Source: CAYSLA01 sp964431685 (GTDB lineage: Bacteria; Armatimonadota; UBA5829). Taken from it: a DNA stretch of 50,282 nucleotides. A model generated the notes under the pieces. That model searched no databases. It was not told where the DNA came from and saw only the letters and a program-made list of their open reading frames with translations. Within the stretch, counting starts at the first letter, position 1. Every line of letters starts with the position of its first letter. Location of the stretch: the NCBI GenBank assembly GCA_964431685.1, contig CAYSLA010000005.1, forward strand, positions 1 through 50,282, read 5' to 3'. A program made the translations under genes and the position numbers. Shown here in pieces: positions 43,286 through 50,282 of the stretch.

Positions 43286-43657
43286 CTCGATTTCCTCTTT
43301 CTCATACGCTAGTTCCAGATATGGCTTAACCACTAAGCCACTGCATCGGACAGATCAATGCCTCATCCGACATCCATCACATATCGAAGCAGCAGCCGAC
43401 CCGTACCGGTCAGTTGTGCCCAGCGCAATCGGTCGGCGACACGAATGACATCGCACTCTCAGCCGTCCTCCTCACACGGCCTCCGCCAACATCTTATCTT
43501 CTCCAATGCCGGCCCGGCGCTCTGCTGTCACCTGTCGCACAAGCGATCTGCACACCCATTACTACTGTTACTATACACCCAGTACACCCGTATGTCAAGG
43601 GCTTTTGTCAAGTTTTCTTGCTTTTTTCTCGGCTTGCTGTATCGGGCGAGCTATGCG
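43286..43657. other. Leader and promoter of the PEP-CTERM LamG gene
   Basis: This gap holds the strong minus-strand promoter at 43570-43598 and a leader of about 280 nt before ATG 43285. Upstream of it is a T/A-rich run and a second TTGACA (43611-43606). No gene or known RNA is recognised. Confidence 0.5.
43570..43598 (-). promoter_or_regulatory. Strong promoter for the PEP-CTERM LamG gene, with AACAGTAGTA motif
   Basis: On the minus strand TTGACA (43598-43593), a 17-bp spacer and TATAGT (43575-43570) are followed directly by AACAGTAGTAAT (43569-43558). The arrangement equals that at 30134-30162. Confidence 0.65.
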
Positions 43658-45007
43658 TTAGTGGTTGTCGATCTCGCCAACAAACCCGTAGAGGTGGGAC
43701 TGCGTTGCTCGGACACGTACGAACTGCCCAGCAGTAGCTACGGAGCCTGGAAAGTTCGCAGTCTTGTTCTGACGCGTAAGACCGGTCAGACGGCCATCGT
43801 GTTTGGGGCTGATTCCCTCAACCAGAACCTCATAAGTGCGGCCGACCTGAGAGGCGTTGATCAGGCTGGTGATCTCGTTTTGTAGCTCGATGAGTCTGTT
43901 GAGGCGCGCCATCTTGACGCGCTCCGTCAGATGCCCGTCCATCGCGGCGGCGGCGGTACGGGGAATGGGGTTGAACGAGAACATGAAAGCCGAGTCGAAT
44001 CTGACATCCTCGACAAGCCTCAATGTGTTCTCGAACTGCTCCTGGGTCTCTCCGGGAAACCCCACAAGCAGATCAGTAGTAATCGCGATATCCGGCATAG
44101 CGGAGCGCAGAGCGGCGACCCTCTCGCGGAACACTGCGGAGGTGTACTTCCTGTTCATACGCGCCAACACCTCATCGTCTCCCGACTGCACCGCAAGGTG
44201 AATGTGCTCGCACACCTTTGGCAGCTCAGCCATCGCTTCTATGAGTCGATCTGACAAGTCCTTTGGATGGCTGGTAGTGAATCTGATGCGTTCGATCCCG
44301 GCAACCTCGCTTACCTTGCGCAGTAGATCAGCGAAATCGGTGCTTATCCCCAAGGTCGCTCCGTAGGAGTTCACGTTCTGGCCGAGCAAGGTTATCTCCT
44401 TCCGGCCCAATGCCGCAAGTTGAGTTGCCTCCTCCACGATTTCGTCCAGCGGCCGGCTGCGCTCCCGCCCGCGCACATAGGGCACGACGCAATACGCGCA
44501 GTAGTTGTCACATCCGTACATTGCGGGAAGAAAGCTCTTGAGCGCAGTCCCCTGACGGTCTACTCTCTGTGGCAGGGACCGTGCGGCGTCGCCGGGTTGC
44601 TCCGGCATATCCAGAGCGGCCGCAAATGAACGCCGCTCTTCAATGCGGCGAATGATGTCCGGAATCTGGTGAATGGCCGCGGTTCCCACCACGAAGTCCA
44701 GGTACGGCCGGCCCTTACGGAGCGCGCTGCCTTCGCGCTGGGCCATGCACCCGCACACACCGATTATCATCCATGGACGCTGCTCTTTGAGTATTCTCAG
44801 TTCACCCAGCTTGCTCTTCGCCTTCTGCTCCGGCTTTGCCCGCACGCTACAGGTCACCAGTACAGCTATGTCAGCCTCATTTGCTTCTTGGGTCGGGGCA
44901 AGACCCATCTGCATAAGAAGACTCGAGATCTGCTCTGAGTCGTCCTCGTTCATCTGGCAGCCCCAAGTGTAAATGATAAATCGGTTCACGGTTACGCGCA
45001 CTCTCAT
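43658..45007 (-). CDS. miaB: tRNA-2-methylthio-N6-dimethylallyladenosine synthase MiaB
   Basis: MiaB adds a methylthio group to isopentenyl-adenosine 37 of tRNAs, using radical SAM chemistry. The 449-residue protein has the N-terminal auxiliary cluster cysteines C17 (YTWGCQMN), C53 (VTCSVRAKPEQK) and C87 (GVCGCMAQ). The radical-SAM motif CDNYCAYC (C166, C170, C173) is followed by the GxxGxxG-like and QSGDDEVLARMNRKYT segments. A TRAM domain ends the protein (VGRTYEVLVEG ... VRVRATQSHLYGFV). The subfamily could also be read as another methylthiotransferase, but length and motifs favour MiaB. The gene is intact. Confidence 0.92.
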   Translation of the reverse strand: MRVRVTVNRFIIYTWGCQMNEDDSEQISSLLMQMGLAPTQEANEADIAVLVTCSVRAKPEQKAKSKLGELRILKEQRPWMIIGVCGCMAQREGSALRKGRPYLDFVVGTAAIHQIPDIIRRIEERRSFAAALDMPEQPGDAARSLPQRVDRQGTALKSFLPAMYGCDNYCAYCVVPYVRGRERSRPLDEIVEEATQLAALGRKEITLLGQNVNSYGATLGISTDFADLLRKVSEVAGIERIRFTTSHPKDLSDRLIEAMAELPKVCEHIHLAVQSGDDEVLARMNRKYTSAVFRERVAALRSAMPDIAITTDLLVGFPGETQEQFENTLRLVEDVRFDSAFMFSFNPIPRTAAAAMDGHLTERVKMARLNRLIELQNEITSLINASQVGRTYEVLVEGISPKHDGRLTGLTRQNKTANFPGSVATAGQFVRVRATQSHLYGFVGEIDNH

Positions 45008-45082
45008 TCCTATGAATGAAGACAGTATATCACGTTATCTGCCAAGAGCACACTTCGGCAAAGCTGGCATCAACCCAAACGG

Positions 45083-45112
45083 TTGACTCTCGAGCATACC
45101 GATTGGTAAAGT
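45083..45112 (+). promoter_or_regulatory. Candidate promoter for the small Cys-rich gene
   Basis: TTGACT (45083-45088), an 18-bp spacer and TAAAGT (45107-45112) face the gene at 45199, leaving a leader of about 80 nt. Confidence 0.45.
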
Positions 45113-45198
45113 GCATTTTATTTGCGTAGCATCGTCTGAAATAACCCGATATTGGGTATGTACATGATGGAAGCATCCTACGAAAGGAGGCTACGACG

Positions 45199-45411
45199 AT
45201 GACTGGGCATTGCGGAAAATGTGGCAAAGAGCTATCCCAGGTCGTAGATAACTCCGGGAACACTGGGAATTACGGGTCTGGCGACCTGCAGGATATGAAC
45301 ACTTGTGCGTTTCTGGTATGCGAGGACTGCGTCGAAACCCACAGCGACATGTGTGAGAGCGTAGACGTCTGCACTGTCGAATACGGAGACTGCGACTGCA
45401 GCGATTGCTAG
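45199..45411 (+). CDS. Small Cys-rich protein (possible peptide or metal-binding)
   Basis: The 70-residue product has cysteines in pairs (CGKCG, CEDC, CDCSDC) and an acidic C-terminus, giving ten cysteines in all. An AAAGGAGG site 9 nt upstream and a hairpin terminator at 45430-45468 mark it as a real single-gene unit. It has no signal peptide or radical-SAM partner next to it. The gene lies between miaB and the hydrolase operon, on the opposite strand. I do not recognise the family; metal binding is a reasonable guess from the cysteine pairs. Confidence 0.65.
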   Translation: MTGHCGKCGKELSQVVDNSGNTGNYGSGDLQDMNTCAFLVCEDCVETHSDMCESVDVCTVEYGDCDCSDC

Positions 45412-45429
45412 TCGATATCTGAGAAAACA

Positions 45430-45468
45430 GTGCCCAAGGGCGAGCATTGCTGCTCGTTCCTTGGGCAC
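45430..45468 (+). terminator. Strong hairpin terminator
   Basis: GTGCCCAAGG with GCGAGCA, and TGCTCGT with CCTTGGGCAC, form a long near-perfect stem around TTGC. It lies 18 bp after the small gene's stop and 14 bp before the convergent hydrolase stop at 45483, so it may serve both. Confidence 0.75.
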
Positions 45469-45482
45469 TTAGCAACTGACAT

Positions 45483-48461
45483 TCAGGGCTCAATGACTAT
45501 CAGCCAGCCCTTGGCCGGGTCTACCGAGACGGTGCCCGCCGGGTCGAAATTGGCGGCATCCTGAAAGCCTGCAATGGCGGGAGCGTGCATCCGGACTGCC
45601 TTGCGGTCCAGACCGAGAGCTTCCCAGTCTATTCTCATCTTGAGGTCTACCCTCTCGGTAGCCCAGCTTGCGAGCGATACCAGAGTTCTGTCGGGCCGTT
45701 TGTAAACAGTCGCCAGAACATCTTCTCGGCCCGTCTTCACTGGGCAGTCCTTGTCCCAGTATCCGATCCAATCAGCGTCTTTGACCCCGAACTCATCCCA
45801 GAACTTCCACATGGCAGGGGCCGACTGGTGCTGCCGACCGGTCATACCGTAGAGCATTCCTCGATAGGCATTGCCCCCGTTCTCGTAGTTGAGCATCTCA
45901 CTTGTGAGACCAAACGGAATCCCCGATATCTCCACCAGCCAGTAGTCCGGCAGGCTGTTGTAGTCGTACCCCTCACCGATCCACAGGTTTGAGAAGTAGG
46001 GCATGTGCTCCATATACTGATTGGCCGGACTCACTTTGAAGTCGAGATAGTCGTAGTTATTGCCGGAATGGAAGTTGATCCGGTAGTTCGGATTCTCGCG
46101 AGCCATAACCCTGGCCACGCGCTTCATGATCTCGCGGTCATAGCCTATACCATCCAGGTACAGACCGTCCACCCCGGTATGCGACATCAACCAGCCCATG
46201 CCTTCAACATAGTAGTTGTGCCAGCGTGAAAGCCCCTGGGTGCCGATCGACGCGTCTGTGACTCCGCCGCCCAGCGGCTGCCGCCAGGCCGGTACGTAAC
46301 CGGACACCAGGTGCTCGATCAACCACGGATAGCCACCGCCAGGCTTGTTGAGAAACGCCGCCTTGTCGGTGTAGCTGAGTACGTCGTTCGTTGTGAAGAC
46401 CTCATCTCCCAGGCTTCTGAGAGGCCACATCTCCGCAACATAGTTGCTGAGTTCGCGAACGGTGTAGTAGATGTTTACCCCGGCGCCTTTTACTTTGGCT
46501 TCGTCCACCAGAGATTTGAGCGAATCCACGGTCAGAAACGGGTAGTTGATGTAGGGATTCTGGGGACTGGAATGATGAACGTGGACTATGTTTCCGCCGT
46601 TGTCCAGCGAGCCATAGCGCCAGTTCCAGTGGTTGGAGTCGATGCGCCTGAATGGAGTGATCAACATTCGGAAGCGAAGCTCAAAAGTCTCCCCTGCAGC
46701 CAGTTCCCTCGGGCCTGTATAGGCCCTGACGACCACCGCATCCCCGTCTTCCACGATGTCGCACCCGCCATTGCCACCGTTGTTCCACGACTCGGGAACG
46801 TATTCGAGGCTAAAGAGCTCCCATACATCCCGCTCTCCGCAGAGCTTCACCTGCAGGCCGGCGTCCACGCCACCAAGCCAGACCATCTGGTCAGCACGCT
46901 GGCCCCACTTCCATCTCCATTCCGGCGGACGTTTCGCGCCACGGAAAGCCATGCCCATCATGTACTCGGCAACGTCTTTGCGAATCGGCACTTCCAGACA
47001 CATACCCTTGAAGCTGGCTGGCTTCTTTGTCTTGATCATCAGCCTGAACGTAACGCACCCATCAAACTCGACCCTAGCGACGCACCCCGCGGCAAGCCCT
47101 CCCCCGACGGCCTCGGCCCCCATATCAACAGCACTCTTGCCCTCGCGAATGGCTGAAGCCCGACTGCCTCCCCAGCCTATCACTCCCCGGTCCGTCTCCA
47201 GGTTCAGGCGAACCGGTTCGCTGAGTATCTCAATTCCTCTGCTCTTGATGCTCTCCGGCATGCACAGGCGGCCAAACCGCACCTCCCGATCGAGAAGTCT
47301 AACCGTGTTGTTCTTAACCACCAGCGGGGTGTAAGGCCCAACAAGCTCGTCATCTATCCCCAGGCCGGAGTTGAGCCACTTGAGCCGGGACATCCGCCAC
47401 AGATCATCGACTCCGCCGTCTTCAATTACCGGTCCGGCGACAGTGAGGCTGATCTTCACCGACGATGTGGTGGACCCGTGCGGAGCGATCCACGCCGTGC
47501 CCTCGTAGGTGCCTGCAGCATCTCTAGGAATCTCCACCAGCACCCAAAGCGCGCGCACCATGCCCTGGCCCACTGAGAACTTCGGTCGGATCGGTCTGCC
47601 CAGCCAGTCGTTTCCGGCGGTGTTTATGCAGGTTATCGCGGCGGTCGATATCGTCTTACCGTCGCCTGACTTCAGATCGGAGAATGCAACCTCGACATCC
47701 TCGATCTGTGATCTACACGCGAAAACCCCTATCTGAAACGCATAGTATTCGCCCGGTTGCGCCTGACCCACAAACTCGTCGCCGGGTCCGCTTCGAATCC
47801 ACTTGAGAGGCACATCATCGGGCATCCGGATCGCATTCCCGCGGTCTTCGGGGAACAGCAGGTAGGACCTGCCTGGTTTGGAGTTGACCATCCCGGCGAC
47901 TTCGTCATCGGTCGCGACAACTTCCATTGGGTCGAACCTGTGGAACTCGCCTCGAGCCTGAATCTGAACCAACTCTGCCTGCGGCAGCGACAGCCACTTG
48001 CGCTGCGTGAGCGACTCTTTTGCCAGTCCATTGGCGGCAACCCACGCGGCATCCGCAGTGTCCTCCGGTTTGAAGTAGGTTCCTGGATCGTCGAAGTTCT
48101 GTTTGCCCGCGACGTACGGCATGTAGTAGACGTAGTAGTCACCCGGCACGGTCTGAGGCTGGAAAGCGATCTCTCCTACATAACGGTCTATCGCAAGATC
48201 GACCTTGTTGGCTATGGGCTTGCCTGTAGCAGCATCCGCGACGATGATGCGCTTGGCCTGGGGATCGCGGTCTCTCCTGCGCCACTCGATCCGGGCCCGG
48301 ACCGCATCCGCGGGCTCGTTGACGCGGAGAACCGCCCGGTGGTTACCGTGACCGTCTTCCTGCCAGTCCTCCACTCCGTAGCTCACGTCCTGCGCCATCG
48401 CACCAACCTCCGCCAAAGTCAGAATGCCGAGCGTCAAGAGAAGACGAACCAACACACCCAT
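45483..48461 (-). CDS. Secreted DUF6067-type glycoside hydrolase
   Basis: The 992-residue product has a signal peptide (residues 1-23, MGVLVRLLLTLGILTLAEVG). Then come beta domains (about 30-300), a carbohydrate-binding-like middle (about 340-590: GIEILSEPVRLNLETDRGV, AYTGPRELAAGETFELRF), and the barrel (about 600-880: HVHHSSPQNPYINYPFLTVD, GVDGLYLDGIGYDREIMKRV near residue 765). A beta C-terminus ends with GWLIVIEP, equivalent to the LRLLVIEKQ end of the broken relative at 12426. The barrel motif GLYLDGIGYD matches the family's catalytic region. GAGGT precedes the ATG. It follows the DUF4091 gene by 32 bp and shares its promoter. Confidence 0.78.
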   Translation of the reverse strand: MGVLVRLLLTLGILTLAEVGAMAQDVSYGVEDWQEDGHGNHRAVLRVNEPADAVRARIEWRRRDRDPQAKRIIVADAATGKPIANKVDLAIDRYVGEIAFQPQTVPGDYYVYYMPYVAGKQNFDDPGTYFKPEDTADAAWVAANGLAKESLTQRKWLSLPQAELVQIQARGEFHRFDPMEVVATDDEVAGMVNSKPGRSYLLFPEDRGNAIRMPDDVPLKWIRSGPGDEFVGQAQPGEYYAFQIGVFACRSQIEDVEVAFSDLKSGDGKTISTAAITCINTAGNDWLGRPIRPKFSVGQGMVRALWVLVEIPRDAAGTYEGTAWIAPHGSTTSSVKISLTVAGPVIEDGGVDDLWRMSRLKWLNSGLGIDDELVGPYTPLVVKNNTVRLLDREVRFGRLCMPESIKSRGIEILSEPVRLNLETDRGVIGWGGSRASAIREGKSAVDMGAEAVGGGLAAGCVARVEFDGCVTFRLMIKTKKPASFKGMCLEVPIRKDVAEYMMGMAFRGAKRPPEWRWKWGQRADQMVWLGGVDAGLQVKLCGERDVWELFSLEYVPESWNNGGNGGCDIVEDGDAVVVRAYTGPRELAAGETFELRFRMLITPFRRIDSNHWNWRYGSLDNGGNIVHVHHSSPQNPYINYPFLTVDSLKSLVDEAKVKGAGVNIYYTVRELSNYVAEMWPLRSLGDEVFTTNDVLSYTDKAAFLNKPGGGYPWLIEHLVSGYVPAWRQPLGGGVTDASIGTQGLSRWHNYYVEGMGWLMSHTGVDGLYLDGIGYDREIMKRVARVMARENPNYRINFHSGNNYDYLDFKVSPANQYMEHMPYFSNLWIGEGYDYNSLPDYWLVEISGIPFGLTSEMLNYENGGNAYRGMLYGMTGRQHQSAPAMWKFWDEFGVKDADWIGYWDKDCPVKTGREDVLATVYKRPDRTLVSLASWATERVDLKMRIDWEALGLDRKAVRMHAPAIAGFQDAANFDPAGTVSVDPAKGWLIVIEP

Positions 48462-48493
48462 AGTGATACCTCAATACTGTCCGAAATCAGGCA

Positions 48494-50095
48494 TCAGCCC
48501 AGCAGCACTGACTCCCGAAGTTCCGTGATCCATTCCTCATTCTTCGGGAAGTCGTTGTAGTCGCGGATCGCGGCAAGCCTTGGATCATCCGGGTCTATGC
48601 CTGCGGTCTGCAGAATGGCATAGTCCTGAAGCGATTCGGCCCACACCTCCCAGCGTATGCTCGGCAGAGGTCCGTTCTCGCCAGGGTAGACCACATACGG
48701 ATCGCCATGCGCCAAGCCGGGCCAGGCATCGCCGCAATCCTGGGTAAATGGATCTGTCATCTGCTGTGTCTGAAACTTATGCCAGTAGTTGTAACCCCAG
48801 TGCAGGAACCCTTGCGCCTTCAACCTGTAGAAGATCCACCCGGCCATTCTGATCTTGGCAAGCGGTGTGTCGATCAGCCTGTTGAGGTACGGGCCTCGAG
48901 GCCCGCAGCAGAAATAAACCCAGCTCTCGATTCCAGCGTCCAGATACTCTCTGGCGGAGCTGGTGACTGGGATGGGGATGTCCGTCAGGCCCTCTTTGCC
49001 ATATCGGATATCACTCATCGCGTCAGCAACCCTCATCCACGGCGCAAGCTCCTTGAGCAGTGAGCGGGCTGCGCGGTAGTTTGCCAGGTGATCGTCGCCG
49101 TGCGGTTCGTCTGATACGTGAAAGAGCGATTTGCCCAGCAGGTCTTCGGCCACAAGGAACTTGTGAAACTCCGGCAGGAACTGGGCCAGGAAGTTTCGAT
49201 AGATATCGGAAGTGGCACCTGTCTCGAACGGCCACAGCAGCGAGTCGGGGTCCGAGTTGGACCGGTATATCCGAAGCGCCTTCTCGACTCCCCACTGCCA
49301 GAAGAAATGCGTCCACTCAAACATCTGAGCGCCGCAGCTTGTCGCGAGATCGGTCCACCGCTTGACCAGTGTGAAGTCAAACTCATACTTTCCCTGTGAA
49401 ACCTCGCGCACGCCAATGAGCTGGTGCGGACGCTTGACTCCGTCGGTGGGAGGTGTAAAGATGGGCACGTACTGGCAGTCGCCGCCATGCTCGACCAAGT
49501 CTCGCATGTATGGCTCGACTATCGTCCAGAAGCGCTCCTCGTATGGGTCCACTCTGTACCAGTCGCAGATGGCGTCGGCGTAGAACCAGTGCGTAACCGG
49601 GAAACCTCTGCGCGGCTGAAGCACGAGCTGGGCAGCCCTAACAGTGGCCTGCATCTCCGGAAGAAAGTCATCACCCGCCTTGAACTTGACGGTTATCGCC
49701 TGCTCACCCACCGGGCAGTCGCCGGGCACGAACACTTCCACCCAAAAGGAGTGGCTTTCGTATGGGCCAATCTGAACCTGGCAATCCGAAAAAAGAGGAT
49801 CAGGGGCCGGGCCTGGGATTCGGCCTATGCCGTCGAGTTCTTCAGCTTCAGTCTCAGTATTCAGGTGCTTGACGAATACATACCCAACGCGTCTGGCGCG
49901 AACGCTGACGTCTTCCGAACACTCGACTTCCACGGAGACGTCGACAGCCGCCGTAGTTTCGTTGCGCACGCAGGCCTGGAACGAGACCTTGCCTCCACGG
50001 GCAGAGACTAGACTGATCCGTTGAACATCCTCGGACGCGGTTGCGGGAAAAACGCGGCTCAGCGAAGACTGGAGCCAGCACGAAGGACCATTCAT
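48494..50095 (-). CDS. DUF4091 domain protein
   Basis: The 533-residue product lacks a signal peptide. An N-terminal Ig-like part (about 20-150) is followed by the DUF4091 barrel: HVSDEPHGDDHLANY near residue 327, LHWGYNYWHKFQTQ near 430, and the end GDPYVVYPGENGPLPSIRWE and ESLQDYAILQ. These are the family hallmarks, which the truncated gene at 25336 lost. The start ATG 50095 has GAGGA 6 nt upstream. Activity is assumed to be on glycosides; the substrate is unknown. Confidence 0.8.
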   Translation of the reverse strand: MNGPSCWLQSSLSRVFPATASEDVQRISLVSARGGKVSFQACVRNETTAAVDVSVEVECSEDVSVRARRVGYVFVKHLNTETEAEELDGIGRIPGPAPDPLFSDCQVQIGPYESHSFWVEVFVPGDCPVGEQAITVKFKAGDDFLPEMQATVRAAQLVLQPRRGFPVTHWFYADAICDWYRVDPYEERFWTIVEPYMRDLVEHGGDCQYVPIFTPPTDGVKRPHQLIGVREVSQGKYEFDFTLVKRWTDLATSCGAQMFEWTHFFWQWGVEKALRIYRSNSDPDSLLWPFETGATSDIYRNFLAQFLPEFHKFLVAEDLLGKSLFHVSDEPHGDDHLANYRAARSLLKELAPWMRVADAMSDIRYGKEGLTDIPIPVTSSAREYLDAGIESWVYFCCGPRGPYLNRLIDTPLAKIRMAGWIFYRLKAQGFLHWGYNYWHKFQTQQMTDPFTQDCGDAWPGLAHGDPYVVYPGENGPLPSIRWEVWAESLQDYAILQTAGIDPDDPRLAAIRDYNDFPKNEEWITELRESVLLG

Positions 50096-50192
50096 TATTT
50101 ATCCTCACAAACAAGCTTATTGCAGGAGTCGTAATCAAGGGGTGCGGTCAAGACATCTTGTAGACCGTTTGGCACAAACCCAACCAGCGTCT

Positions 50193-50222
50193 AGTGTAAC
50201 GATTTGATGGGATGATAGTCAA
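50193..50222 (-). promoter_or_regulatory. Promoter for the DUF4091-DUF6067 operon
   Basis: On the minus strand TTGACT (50222-50217), an 18-bp spacer and TACACT (50198-50193) face ATG 50095, giving a leader of about 90 nt. Confidence 0.6.
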
Positions 50223-50230
50223 GAAACCGC

Positions 50231-50282
50231 GTTGCATCACGAGAGATCGCACCGTAATCGATTCGTTGCATCATTTGAGATC
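50231..50282. repeat. Two 18-bp direct repeats upstream of the promoter
   Basis: GTTGCATCACGAGAGATC (50231-50248) and GTTGCATCATTTGAGATC (50265-50282) match at 15 of 18 bases, spaced 34 bp start to start, roughly three helical turns. They lie 9 bp upstream of the -35 box and look like activator sites. The window ends within the second copy, so more may follow. Confidence 0.6.

Overview
The window looks like a chromosomal segment of an Armatimonadota-like bacterium (inference). The clues are type IV pilin-like N-termini of the form FTLIELLVVIAIIAILAAI followed by FPVFAQARDKARQ, a GntR-LacI hybrid regulator, many secreted sugar-active proteins built on LamG, DUF4091, DUF6067 and GH42-like modules, single dockerin-like calcium loops, and one PEP-CTERM tail. 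Base composition is moderately GC rich. Most genes lie on the minus strand.

Layout. 0-1.5 kb: tRNA-Asn, the 3' part of a sugar ABC permease, and a family of three hairpins. 1.5-11 kb: a heparinase II/III-like lyase, a divergent secreted beta-propeller protein, a lipoprotein fused in frame to half an aldo/keto reductase, a zinc alcohol dehydrogenase with a frameshifted end, and a GH32 enzyme. 11.3-16.5 kb: a graveyard holding a broken DUF6067 hydrolase with a CBM9-like domain, two broken paralogous OB-fold/LamG-like proteins, a broken pseudopilin and the tail of an ISL3-type transposase. 16.6-20.4 kb: a URO-D-like protein and intact mutS. 20.5-24.1 kb: a small cysteine-rich protein, an MFS transporter, an SGNH esterase and a 2-hydroxyacid dehydrogenase. 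24.3-30 kb: three LamG proteins and a DUF4091 protein, damaged by a 19-bp palindrome and by fusions. 30.4-42.3 kb: a minus-strand cluster of GntR-LacI regulator, pseudopilin, GHL10-like hydrolase, two tandem GH42-like proteins and an SDR. 42.4-45 kb: a LamG PEP-CTERM protein and miaB. 45.2-50.3 kb: a second small Cys-rich protein, then a secreted DUF6067-like hydrolase and a DUF4091 protein behind a promoter with upstream direct repeats.

How the genes fit together. The content suggests polysaccharide or glycoconjugate use: secreted hydrolases and LamG binding proteins outside the cell, an ABC permease and an MFS carrier for uptake, and SDR, 2-hydroxyacid dehydrogenase, alcohol dehydrogenase and aldo/keto reductase for oxidation or reduction of sugars. 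The GntR-LacI protein is the likely local sensor. Housekeeping genes (mutS, miaB, tRNA-Asn) are intact, while many secreted-protein genes carry frameshifts, stops, truncations or fusions.

The most notable signal is a short palindrome family (core CCTGAACTTGATTCAGG and compensated variants). It sits inside coding sequence, at a probable deletion junction and, in one case, supplies an in-frame stop that splits an otherwise colinear GH42-like gene. A second signal is a pair of near-identical promoters driving two distant LamG genes.
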